Position numbers and translations under genes: made by a program. Positions 52,599-60,842 of a stretch of DNA of 64,000 bases are shown here, in pieces. Each line of letters starts with the position of its first letter. Within the stretch, counting starts at the first letter, position 1. Location: contig KE159538.1 in NCBI GenBank assembly GCA_000403215.2, positions 69,973-133,972 on the forward strand, read 5' to 3'. The DNA comes from Lachnospiraceae bacterium A4 (lineage in GTDB: Bacteria; Bacillota; Clostridia; Lachnospirales; Lachnospiraceae). Under the pieces are notes generated by a model. The model had not been told where the DNA came from and did not search any database. It saw nothing but the letters and a program-made list of their open reading frames with translations.

Positions 52599-53759
52599 TC
52601 AATGTTCCACGCGCTGCCTGATCTTTTCGAAGGTTTTCCACCGCCTGATGCGCTCCTGCTGGTCCTTGGCGAGCATCTCGATCATAAAACCGCCAATCTC
52701 CCAAAAGACTTGTTTGGTATCCTCATTCATTCCCGCGTACTCCTGTATCATTGTGTGCAGTTTTTTGGCAATCTCGCCCCCTTTCACATTCTTTAAATCT
52801 GTCAGCGTCTTTGCCTCAGTCATCTCAATCATTCTGAACAAACTTTCGATAAAATCCCCTACCTGCTCGACTTCCAGCGCAAAAATCCAATTGTTGATGC
52901 GGTCATACAGCGCTTTTCTCTTTGGATGCTGCGCCTGTGAGCGCTCAAAGTGATCGCCCTCGACACACCATGAAAAACAAATGTGTTGCTGCACGCCGAT
53001 TTCTGTGCTCTGAATCAGCTCATAATCGTTCTTTTGTTCCATCAGCATACCCACAAAGGACTCGTCTGGAACAATTTTTAAGATTTTATCTTTGACGCCG
53101 TCATAATCCAGTGTATCCATAAAATCGGGCCGGAATCCCGGTCCGTCCATATTATATATTTTTCCAATTCTGCGTTTCACTTCTTCATCGCAGGTCATTG
53201 CTGCGTACACTGCCAGATTTCCGCCTTTCGAATGTCCTCCCAGATAAAATCTGAGATTTCTCTTCCTTGCAAGCAGCTTTGCAACTTGATGAAGATACTC
53301 TGTGCTTCGAAGCTGGGCGCCCACGGGCGTGCGGTATGCCATATAGAAATCCTCTTTCCACCCGATTAGTGCGTCGTCTGTCCCGCGAAATGACACAAAT
53401 GTATCTCCATTTCCCAAGAGAAAGGTCACCGCGCAAAACTGCACGCCCTCCTCGGCATCCATCTCCTCCACAAAAAAATTGGCCCTTGTGTTGCGGTAGC
53501 GCCGCGAAAAAGCCACTTTGTAAAAAAGCTCCCGATTCTTGTCCAACTCCCATTTGACAGATATAAAATGATGCCAGTCCATGCGCTGTGCCACATCACA
53601 CAGCGCAATCGCCGGCATATTGTCATCGATTCCGGGAACAATCCCTCCAAACATAAAATAAGAAAGATGGGCAAAAACAAGTCCATCAATCTCACAAAAA
53701 GGTTTCTCCGTAAAGGTGAAACCGCCAAATTCATATACATATGAGATCAGATCTCCCAT
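52599..53759 (-). CDS. DUF2974 (Mbeg1-like) alpha/beta hydrolase
   Basis: 386 aa. Lipase-like fold: FVSFRGTDDALIGWKEDF and the nucleophile elbow YLGGHSKGGNLAVYAA (G-H-S-K-G). No signal peptide, so cytoplasmic. DUF2974 proteins are common in gut Firmicutes; substrate unknown. Start ATG 53759 (MGDLISYVYEFGG) with GGGAGGCAGTT; 25 codons of extra frame upstream are not conserved in character. Confidence 0.88.
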   Translation of the reverse strand: MGDLISYVYEFGGFTFTEKPFCEIDGLVFAHLSYFMFGGIVPGIDDNMPAIALCDVAQRMDWHHFISVKWELDKNRELFYKVAFSRRYRNTRANFFVEEMDAEEGVQFCAVTFLLGNGDTFVSFRGTDDALIGWKEDFYMAYRTPVGAQLRSTEYLHQVAKLLARKRNLRFYLGGHSKGGNLAVYAAMTCDEEVKRRIGKIYNMDGPGFRPDFMDTLDYDGVKDKILKIVPDESFVGMLMEQKNDYELIQSTEIGVQQHICFSWCVEGDHFERSQAQHPKRKALYDRINNWIFALEVEQVGDFIESLFRMIEMTEAKTLTDLKNVKGGEIAKKLHTMIQEYAGMNEDTKQVFWEIGGFMIEMLAKDQQERIRRWKTFEKIRQRVEH

Positions 53760-53842
53760 AACTGCCTCCCTTTTGCCGGCGCCCGCATGAACACTTTGCT
53801 CAGCACTTCTGGGGCACCGGCACTCATTTTTCATATACGAAC

Positions 53843-55042
53843 TTAATACAGTTCTCCGTCATAGTATGCCAAAAGCAATCCTACCACATTGTTATACTGA
53901 AGCACACCCTCCTCCACGCCATTTAATTTCAGCGTTGTATCCATCAGTTTGTTCGAAACCTTCTTCACTGTGGAGGTCTTGATCACAGCCTTCTTCTCGA
54001 CGGCCTGCCACTCCTCTCTTGTCAAAAATATATTATCGTCCGCAACTGCGTCGCGAATCCTCACATGCCTTTGATACGCACTTTGATTCTTTCCAATGGA
54101 TTCATAAAAATCACTATTGACATAACTGAGCACGCTCAGATAACCGCAGTACTGCAAAAACGGGTCGTCTGAATTGATACACGCCAGAAAGCCAATCATA
54201 TTTGCATCATCCTCGTAGATAAAACCCTTTGTATGTGCAAGCTCATGACAGACTGTCGGAGCCACATTGGTGATATACATGAGCGAATTAATATTTGCTT
54301 CCATCGAGAATGGAAAGTAATATCCCATTATGTACTGCTGGCTGAAAAATTCCGAAAAACTCAGGTATTTGGGTGTCACATAAAACCCTGCAAGCTGGTC
54401 ATACTCTTCGCCGAGCTTCCTCATCGCCTGCCGCGAAGCTTCAATTAAGTCCCCATCATAGCAGATCTCTCCATAATCGTCATGAATTACCTGCTTTTCC
54501 AGCTCATTGCATTTCTCAACGATATAATCTCTTAATACTGCAAGCTCTCTCTTTGTATAGTTTCTCTGCGTTGCCGCCTGTGCGACCGCACGTTCGGAAT
54601 TGCTAACCACCAAAATTTTCTCTGCGAGCTCTTCTGCCAGATATTTCTCTGCAAAACTAGAACTATGATAAAAAATAAAACAATTCAGGGTCATAACATA
54701 GCATACAACCAGTGCTGTCCATGCATAAAATTTTCCAAAACCACTGGCTGCCCGTTGAAATCTCCTGCGGCAGACCAGATTCACAATGCCAAATACGATG
54801 CCAAACAGGGTAAGCGCCACCGCAAGTATCAGCATGAGCTCACCGACGCTGAAGGGGAACTTGCTGGTGAGGCGCGCGTAGGTATTCAGCCAGACCGGAA
54901 AAACCGTTTTGATATACCAGTCGCTAAAAGTTACGCTCTGCCACGACGCGATATTGAGTCCTGCGACACCCGCCGCGCCGACTGCAAACATAATTTTGTG
55001 CATTTTGACTTTTTGGTTCGTATTTTTTCCATTTTTATCCAT
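53843..55042 (-). CDS. DUF3810 membrane protein with HExxH motif
   Basis: 399 aa. Membrane helices at about residues 18-35, 63-90 and 105-125, then a large domain with VCHELAHTKGFIYEDDANMIGF, a zincin-type HExxH. This is the DUF3810 family, probably a membrane-bound metallopeptidase. Start ATG 55042 follows TGGAGGGGAAAAT. It lies between hflX and the DUF2974 gene, all on the same strand. Confidence 0.88.
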   Translation of the reverse strand: MDKNGKNTNQKVKMHKIMFAVGAAGVAGLNIASWQSVTFSDWYIKTVFPVWLNTYARLTSKFPFSVGELMLILAVALTLFGIVFGIVNLVCRRRFQRAASGFGKFYAWTALVVCYVMTLNCFIFYHSSSFAEKYLAEELAEKILVVSNSERAVAQAATQRNYTKRELAVLRDYIVEKCNELEKQVIHDDYGEICYDGDLIEASRQAMRKLGEEYDQLAGFYVTPKYLSFSEFFSQQYIMGYYFPFSMEANINSLMYITNVAPTVCHELAHTKGFIYEDDANMIGFLACINSDDPFLQYCGYLSVLSYVNSDFYESIGKNQSAYQRHVRIRDAVADDNIFLTREEWQAVEKKAVIKTSTVKKVSNKLMDTTLKLNGVEEGVLQYNNVVGLLLAYYDGELY

Positions 55043-55159
55043 ATTTTCCCCTCCAGCAAATGCTTTTATCCATAACTTATTATTCATAATAGCATATTAT
55101 TATGATGAAATTATAAATAAATTGTGAATATTCGCCAAAGGGGCCAAGATATCAGGGGG

Positions 55160-56455
55160 CTATTCGCAGCCCGGAAGCCGCTCATAGCAATTTACTAAAA
55201 ACTGTTCATACCGCGCCGCATCGATACGGCTTACATTGGTCTCCATGTACACGCCGTCCTCGCGGTATTCTGTGCAGTGTATGACAGCATTGTCATTCAG
55301 ATAAGAAACCACATCTCCCCTCTGATACGGAATGATAAATGCACAGTCCTGATAGCGTTTTGACAGCTTTCCCGAGATTAGCGTCATGAGCGCATCTATG
55401 CCGCTCTGCGATTTTGCAGACAGATACAGCCTGTCATCTCCCTGTATTGTCGCAAATGCTCCCATGCCGCACAAATCTGCCTTATTATACGCATAGATCA
55501 TCGGAATCCGCTCTGCGCCGAGATCCTTTAAGGTCTCCTCTGTCACACGGATGTGCTCGGTATAATTCTCGTCGGAGTAATCAATCACTTGTATCAGCAA
55601 ATCTGCCTCCCGCACCTCCTCCAATGTAGAGCGGAATGCCTTCACCAGATTGTGAGGAAGGTTGGAGATAAACCCTACTGTGTCAGACAGTAAAAAATCA
55701 TTCTGGTCAGGCGGCGTGATTCTTCTGACGGTGGTATCCAATGTGGCAAACAGCATATCCTCCTCATATACCATTTTCTCCCCCTCACCATCATACGCTG
55801 ACAGCATTGCATTCATTACCGTAGATTTCCCTGCATTGGTGTATCCCACCAGCGCCACCCTCGGAATCCCCGAAGCAGCGCGCTTTTTGCGCTGTGTTTC
55901 CCGCTCTCCTGAAATTTTTTCCAACTCCCTGCGCATGGTTGTGAGCCGCTGTTCAAGTCTCCGTCTGTCCAACTCCAGCTTTTTCTCCCCGGCGCCCTTA
56001 TTGCTCATCGCACCGCTGGCGCCGCCCTGTCTTGACAGGGCATCATGGAGTCCTACCAGCCGCGGCAGCATATACTGTAACCGCGCCACCTCCACTTGCA
56101 GCTTTGCCTCTCTTGTTTTTGCCCGCGCGGAAAAAATTTCCAGGATCAGCGTTGTTCTGTCCATGACTGGACAATCTAAATCCCTGCTCAGATTTCGAAG
56201 CTGTATCGGTGATAATCCGTTGTCAAATACAACCAAGTCCGCCTCCAGCGCCCTGACCATCTCGCGAACCTCCTGCACTTTTCCTGCACCAATATAGGTC
56301 GCGGTGTTCGCACTCTCCATGTTCTGCTCGATACGTCCCACGGGTTCCATGTCACACGCCTTCACCAGACTGGCCATCTCCTCCATAGCAAGGTCAAAGT
56401 GCTGGCTTTTATGTTCGGTTGTAAAATTCACACCCACAATTAATACTTTGTCCAT
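55160..56455 (-). CDS. hflX: Ribosome-associated GTPase HflX
   Basis: 431 aa. N-terminal HflX domain (TATYIGAGKVQEV, VVFDNGLSPIQLRNL), a coiled coil (LDRRRLEQRLTTMRRELEKI), then G1 GYTNAGKSTVMNA and G3 DTVGFISNLP. Rescues or splits stalled ribosomes. ATG 56455 follows GGAGGGAACG. Confidence 0.96.
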   Translation of the reverse strand: MDKVLIVGVNFTTEHKSQHFDLAMEEMASLVKACDMEPVGRIEQNMESANTATYIGAGKVQEVREMVRALEADLVVFDNGLSPIQLRNLSRDLDCPVMDRTTLILEIFSARAKTREAKLQVEVARLQYMLPRLVGLHDALSRQGGASGAMSNKGAGEKKLELDRRRLEQRLTTMRRELEKISGERETQRKKRAASGIPRVALVGYTNAGKSTVMNAMLSAYDGEGEKMVYEEDMLFATLDTTVRRITPPDQNDFLLSDTVGFISNLPHNLVKAFRSTLEEVREADLLIQVIDYSDENYTEHIRVTEETLKDLGAERIPMIYAYNKADLCGMGAFATIQGDDRLYLSAKSQSGIDALMTLISGKLSKRYQDCAFIIPYQRGDVVSYLNDNAVIHCTEYREDGVYMETNVSRIDAARYEQFLVNCYERLPGCE

Positions 56456-56646
56456 CGTTCCCTCCGTACTCTTTGATAGTCTCCAGAAGCCGCGAGACTA
56501 TTTTGTTCAAAATAATGTATTTTCATACATTTCCAATATATTACCGCGCGAAATTCCTATATAGCGTATGTATCTTTAGTATAATACTTTGCGGCTGGTT
56601 TTTACACCTCTTTCTCAATTTTTTACGATTATTTTATCGCACAATA

Positions 56647-56702
56647 AAGAAAGCTTTTTCCGGCAGCAAATTGGGAGGATACTGCCATGAAAAAGCTTTC
56701 TT
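56647..56702. repeat. 14-bp perfect inverted repeat around a ribosome site
   Basis: AAGAAAGCTTTTTC (56647..56660) and GAAAAAGCTTTCTT (56689..56702), extended by an inner GGCAG/CTGCC stem. The loop holds GGGAGG, and the ATG of the 55-aa frame sits at the base of the 3' arm. Confidence 0.85.
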
Positions 56703-56854
56703 CAAAGGATTACTATATTGAAAAAGAGTTAAGTGAAAAGCATTCACTTGAATGCCGCATTTATAATGCTCATTCGCAATTGAATTATCACGAATCTATA
56801 AATAATATACTAAATTGTCAGACAATTGTCAATAGTTTATGTAAATTTTCTTAA
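56687..56854 (+). CDS. Possible 55-aa protein
   Basis: Begins MKKLSSKDYYIEKELSEKHS and ends CKFS. Mixed charge, no membrane segment, no family recognised. TTGGGAGG lies 6-7 bases before ATG 56687, but both are enclosed by the inverted repeat 56647..56702, so translation may be gated by RNA structure. A TATAAT-like -10 lies about 100 bp upstream. Directly upstream of tRNA-Pro on the same strand. Confidence 0.5.
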   Translation: MKKLSSKDYYIEKELSEKHSLECRIYNAHSQLNYHESINNILNCQTIVNSLCKFS

Positions 56855-56877
56855 TTTAATATTCTTTTATTTTTTTA

Positions 56878-56906
56878 TTGACATTCTGGACTTCTTTATA
56901 TATAAT
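56878..56906 (+). promoter_or_regulatory. Promoter of tRNA-Pro
   Basis: TTGACA, 17-bp spacer, TATAAT: full consensus, 32 bp before the tRNA. Confidence 0.9.
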
Positions 56907-56938
56907 AATAAATGTCGTTTGGGCATACATACGATTTT

Positions 56939-57013
56939 CGGGGTGTGGCTCAGTTTGGCTAGAGCGCCACCTTAGGGAGGTGGAGGCCGCAAGTTCGAAT
57001 CTTGTCACTCCGA
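56939..57013 (+). tRNA. tRNA-Pro (AGG)
   Basis: 75 nt. Acceptor CGGGGTG/CACTCCG with discriminator A, giving the C1-G72/A73 identity set of bacterial tRNA-Pro. Anticodon arm CCACC-TTAGGGA-GGTGG gives anticodon AGG. A34 would be expected to be read as inosine if modified by TadA; A34 is rare in bacterial tRNAs apart from Arg. CCA not encoded. Confidence 0.9.
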
Positions 57014-57024
57014 CTGAACGAAAA

Positions 57025-57068
57025 CGAAAAAATACCGCAGAACCATGGATTCTGCGGTATTTTTTCGT
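57025..57068 (+). terminator. Terminator of tRNA-Pro
   Basis: AAAAATACCGCAGAA-CCATGGA-TTCTGCGGTATTTTTT: perfect 15-bp stem with T-run. Confidence 0.9.
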
Positions 57069-57085
57069 TTTTTGGGGGAAGTGCT

Positions 57086-57265
57086 TTAATTCGCTTTTCT
57101 TAATAATTCCTCCCGCAGCCTTTCCACATCGTCCTGCGAATAGCTCGACACCAGCGATACAATTTCCTCTGTCGAATAAATAATCTTATCCGCAAAAACC
57201 AATATTCCAGCCAACGTAAAAATTTGTTGGTTTCTATCCTTACGACCATGTGGATTATCGGACAT
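57086..57265 (-). CDS. Small protein, 59 aa
   Basis: Frame MSDNPHGRKDRNQQIFTLAG to RREELLRKAN-like end (VERLREELLRKAN). AGGATAAGAAAG precedes ATG 57265, and a TATAAT lies about 40 bp further up. A hydrophobic patch (IFTLAGILVFADKII) is followed by a helical charged tail. No family recognised. It converges on the tRNA-Pro terminator and is the first feature of the accessory island. Confidence 0.6.
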   Translation of the reverse strand: MSDNPHGRKDRNQQIFTLAGILVFADKIIYSTEEIVSLVSSYSQDDVERLREELLRKAN

Positions 57266-57578
57266 TCTTTCTTATCCTGCTGATACCGATTTGCATTGCC
57301 TATTATATCGTTTAGGTATTTCACTTTGTCTTGACGGTTATAGTCTTTTTCATGCGGTGATTACCATAAGAAATACCCAACAACAGTATTCCGCAATCCA
57401 ATCTCCCGACAATTACCGTAAGAAAACCATATATCAGCACCGAAAGCACTCAATCATATCAATCCATATCACAGGAGGGCAAAGACCATGAACAAAAAAA
57501 GATAAGGGACAGTGATACAAAGCAGATAGTAAGCGGCTGACCGTCACCACCAAAAGACGGAAACTGACCGAGCGTGAC

Positions 57579-57721
57579 CACTCCATAAGGACGAGGTATC
57601 TAAGACCTATTCCTTTCCGAAAGCACACGCCGGCTACCGCAAGCCGAGGGCGGTCAGCACAGAGCAGAGGGAACGGGCAAGACAGATGATGATTGCAGAG
57701 AATAAGGCAAAAAGAGATTAA
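57579..57721 (+). pseudogene. Fragment of a mobile-element protein
   Basis: Open frame without a start: HKDEVSKTYSFPKAHAGYRK and on to IAENKAKRD-stop. Basic, Arg/Lys/Gln-rich C-terminus like those of conjugative-element proteins. Upstream, a ribosome site plus ATG at about 57488 leads into only five codons (MNKKR-stop), another broken gene. GC is higher than in the next gene. Assignment tentative. Confidence 0.35.
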
Positions 57722-57807
57722 GCAGAATTTAATGGAATAGTGAGAGTTCTTGTGGTAGAATAAAGTCGTTGAGCAAATCAATAAATTAGCGGCTAAGGAG
57801 ATTAACT

Positions 57808-58572
57808 ATGATAAATAAACGCATATCAATCAGCGTTACTATATTGACAATAGTAATGACATTTATGGAAATGACCGCATTACCTGCGGCTTTATTCTGC
57901 AATATACAAATCAGGGATATTGAACCGATTTATTTCTCTTTGATGATAAATTTTGTATTGGCTTTTGCTTTATGTTATGTATGCAGGAAAACTATTATAA
58001 AAGAGTGGAATTTTGGATTACAATTTCAAAATATTCCGAATGATTTGAAAAAATACGGCATTCCTTCCCTTGTTGCTACGCTTATAGTGGCAGTTGCTTT
58101 TTGCATAGGGCTTTCACCATTCAATAATAAACCAACAATATATAGAGTTATTGTAGAGGGGGTTGTGTATTACATAGGTGTTGCAATAATGGAAGAAATT
58201 TATCTGAGAGGATTGTTGCAGAATATCATTGAAAAATGGTTTGGCATACGAAATAATGCTGCATTATTTGCAGTTATTATATCATCTGCACTATTTGGGT
58301 TTGGACATATTTTTGGCGCACTTGGACAACCGATTTTGACAATTATCTGCAAGGCTGTTTGGGCGACTGCATTAGGAATTTACTTTGGGGCGGTTTATGT
58401 CAAAACCCGAAATTTATGGATACCGATTATTTTACATTTTATAGTGGATTTGTGCGGTATACCTTTTTGCTTTGCTAAAAGTAATCAATATCCAACAATA
58501 GGATTGGTCTGCTGTTTATCAACGTATTTGTTATTAGGACTATATGGCATTTATATTATTCGCAAAAAATAA
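57808..58572 (+). CDS. CPBP-family intramembrane metalloprotease
   Basis: 254 aa, about seven membrane helices. CPBP/Abi motifs: MEEIYLRGLLQ (EExxxR), FGFGHIFGAL (FxxxH) and LHFIVDLCG (HxxxD/N). These membrane proteases act in prenyl-protein-like processing, bacteriocin self-immunity or related roles; the target here is unknown. Strikingly AT-rich compared with the core genes. ATG 57808 follows AAGGAG. Island gene. Confidence 0.88.
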   Translation: MINKRISISVTILTIVMTFMEMTALPAALFCNIQIRDIEPIYFSLMINFVLAFALCYVCRKTIIKEWNFGLQFQNIPNDLKKYGIPSLVATLIVAVAFCIGLSPFNNKPTIYRVIVEGVVYYIGVAIMEEIYLRGLLQNIIEKWFGIRNNAALFAVIISSALFGFGHIFGALGQPILTIICKAVWATALGIYFGAVYVKTRNLWIPIILHFIVDLCGIPFCFAKSNQYPTIGLVCCLSTYLLLGLYGIYIIRKK

Positions 58573-58693
58573 GATAATTTCCGCCCTGTTTGTGAGCATT
58601 AAAATTGTAAAATCATTTAACGGGGTGGAAATAAGCTTTAGGCAGCGATTATCTTAACAGACAATCCGCTACCTTTTTTATTTTCAGAAACAA

Positions 58694-59689
58694 CTAACAA
58701 GCACAGAAAGATAGACAGCTTTGAGCATAACCATTTTGGATATCAAATAATACAATTCCTGCGTAAAGATTATCCTGCACCTCAATACGGAACCACATTT
58801 GGATATTTTGAGGGCGTAACTTTGCCTTTTTTACAATGTAATTTAATCCAGGACAAGTAGATGTATTTCCGTCATAAAATTTTTCATTGCATTTTTCTTC
58901 GTATGTAAAGTAATGAAATTCTTTTTCGGGCTCTAACCCATACTTTGACGTGATTTTCTCCATCTCTTTCTTCAAATCGTCAAATACAAGACGCATGAGC
59001 GTTATCTTTGCCGATTTCATGGACTTTTCGATTGCTATTCCCGCACGAAAATAATCAGGTGACTCATATAATATTTCCAAATTTTTTTCCATCATTTTCC
59101 TGCCCCTTTCGTCTGCCACAACATGAATTGCATCAATATATTGCATAACAGTTGATTTTACCGGCTCGGCTAACTGCGCTGTCAATTTATTAAGCCATCC
59201 GCATATATCTTCCGCCCATGAAATACACTGTATACGGTCAATGGGCAGAATGCCCGTTCCTGATTTCTCTTTCCGACTGTATTCGGAGGGGGCATTCCCA
59301 AACCTTGTCAGATAGACAAGCCGAGAATTTTTCGCATATTGATAATAGTCGTAGCATTGCCCCTCCTGTTCTCCGGCATAAATTTTGACTTCGATAGGGA
59401 CAAAAAAGCGTGGATTTTGAATCACGATGTCAATACGCCGTTCATTATCTATCACATATTCTGCTGCAACCTCTGTACATGCAAGCTGTATATCGCTCAT
59501 GGAGTATTCATTTAATACATCATGCATAAAAGATTTCAAAAACGATATTCCACACCCATGCTGTCCTTCAGGATTTAATAAATCTGCTAAAAAACGGCAC
59601 ATAATAACTTCCTTTGCGCTGATTCCCAATATATGAAACACATTGTAATCAGATAGTGGCACATAGGGCGGAAATTCCTTACAATTCAT
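58694..59689 (-). CDS. PD-(D/E)XK nuclease-superfamily protein
   Basis: 331 aa. The nuclease core matches the PDDEXK_4 group: ERRIDIVIQNPRFFVPIEVKIYAGEQEGQCYDYYQY, with D87, E100 and K102 as the catalytic set. An FLADLLNPEGQHGCG N-terminal segment is typical of the group. The C-terminus (YAQSCLSFCAC) looks abrupt and may be slightly truncated. It lies 70 bp downstream of an HTH gene on the same strand. Possible defence or genome-maintenance role; not proven. Confidence 0.82.
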   Translation of the reverse strand: MNCKEFPPYVPLSDYNVFHILGISAKEVIMCRFLADLLNPEGQHGCGISFLKSFMHDVLNEYSMSDIQLACTEVAAEYVIDNERRIDIVIQNPRFFVPIEVKIYAGEQEGQCYDYYQYAKNSRLVYLTRFGNAPSEYSRKEKSGTGILPIDRIQCISWAEDICGWLNKLTAQLAEPVKSTVMQYIDAIHVVADERGRKMMEKNLEILYESPDYFRAGIAIEKSMKSAKITLMRLVFDDLKKEMEKITSKYGLEPEKEFHYFTYEEKCNEKFYDGNTSTCPGLNYIVKKAKLRPQNIQMWFRIEVQDNLYAGIVLFDIQNGYAQSCLSFCAC

Positions 59690-59759
59690 ATTGATTTGAG
59701 ATAATAATTCTGCCTCATATCACATGTTAAACACCTCCTTTCGATAATCTATTTTGATA

Positions 59760-60359
59760 TTACCAATCGCCCCAAAGAACGGATTTTCCGTCTGTCAATT
59801 TCCATCCCCTTAATATTTTGTCATATTCTATCCATTCCCCCGCCGCTGTTAATGTTGCAATATAGCGTTGAACGGAACGCTGCGAAATCTCCAGTTCTTC
59901 AGATAACTGAACTGTTGTAATGCCGGGGCAACAGCGGATTTTACTTAATATCACAATCGCATTTGCCAGTGTGGCACTGAAATTTACTGTTTTCTTATGG
60001 CTACGGTAAGCCGATAAAAGAATATACTTTAAATCCTGACAGAGTTCCTCAAAACCGAAATATACTTTTATTCGTTTTTTTAGCTGTTTTGGAACGTCTG
60101 TATTTCCCACAACAATAACTGCTTCCAAAGCATTTGTACCTATTTCAAGATAATAATTCCACAGCATTTTAAAATCCTCATCTGCTACAGAAGCAGCATG
60201 AATTAAAATTGCATATGAGTTACAAGCTACCAAATCTGTAAAGCAGTCTGCTGATACCAAAACGCTTTTCTTATCAGGCAGCATTTTCCCTATGATATTT
60301 TCCTCTATGACAGTAAATCCACAGGTGAAAATATGTCCGAAGCATTCTTTCACCTCCAC
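59760..60359 (-). CDS. HTH-domain protein paired with the nuclease
   Basis: 199 aa. The C-terminus (residues about 135-185) is a winged HTH of HTH_11/DeoR type: PGITTVQLSEELEISQRSVQ, RYIATLTAAGEWIEY. The N-terminal 120 residues form an alpha/beta domain (SVLVSADCFTDLVACNSYAIL, AVIVVGNTDVP) with no recognised ligand site. Ribosome site GGAGGTGAAAG precedes the frame start. Likely autoregulator of the nuclease operon or a sensor; inference from order only. Confidence 0.75.
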   Translation of the reverse strand: MEVKECFGHIFTCGFTVIEENIIGKMLPDKKSVLVSADCFTDLVACNSYAILIHAASVADEDFKMLWNYYLEIGTNALEAVIVVGNTDVPKQLKKRIKVYFGFEELCQDLKYILLSAYRSHKKTVNFSATLANAIVILSKIRCCPGITTVQLSEELEISQRSVQRYIATLTAAGEWIEYDKILRGWKLTDGKSVLWGDW

Positions 60360-60485
60360 TATCCAAATTATACCACAACATCATGCCAACAGTATTGCGT
60401 AATGCCAAAAAAAATATTTTCCAGGCATTTATTTTTAATTTTGAAAAATGATTGACTATTTTCAGAGATACGGTATTTATTATTA

Positions 60486-60590
60486 GTGGTGAGTCCTACC
60501 GCAAAGTGGACTGCTAAAAGCGTTAGCAACTCTAATGGAGTTACTACACAAATGGCTATGTGGAAACGCATAGCCATTTTTAACGAGGAG
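60486..60590 (+). ncRNA. Candidate antitoxin RNA (toxI-like) and terminator
   Basis: Three short stem-loops in a row (GTCC..GGAC, TGCTAA..TTAGCA, AACTC..GAGTT) between about 60490 and 60555. An intrinsic terminator follows: AAATGGCTATG-TGGAAA-CGCATAGCCATTTTT. A TTGACT box lies upstream near 60451. Type III toxin-antitoxin loci have this order: promoter, structured antitoxin RNA, terminator, toxin gene. Repeat units are not obvious, so tentative. Confidence 0.4.
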
Positions 60591-60596
60591 ATATAT

Positions 60597-60842
60597 GCAG
60601 ACAGATTTTAAATTATACAAGGTGGATATGAAATATATCCGTAATCTACATAATATAGATGATAAAGTGCTTTCTGTTTCGCCACAAGCAGAACATGAAA
60701 AATTCTATGGACTTTTCTAAAATTGAAAGTTATGTACTTTGGAACTGGAATGGTGTCAGACGAAAAATGAGGTAATCTGCAATAAAGCCAATGTCCTGAA
60801 TAAGAAATACCACGCAACAATATATTCATCTGTTTTTCTGTT
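60597..60842 (+). pseudogene. Remnant of a ToxN/AbiQ-family toxin gene
   Basis: ACGAGGAG precedes ATG 60597, which begins MQTDFKLYKVDMKYIRNLHN, then IDDKVLSVSPQAEHEK. This looks like the N-terminus of the type III endoribonuclease toxins (LYKV..YI..L...D.KV, then normally RPFVG). The frame stops at 60720. Another frame (ELEWCQTKNEVICNKANVLN..) resembles the helical C-terminal part and is cut by the insertion sequence at 60843. Most of the toxin core is missing. Family call from pattern memory. Confidence 0.5.
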
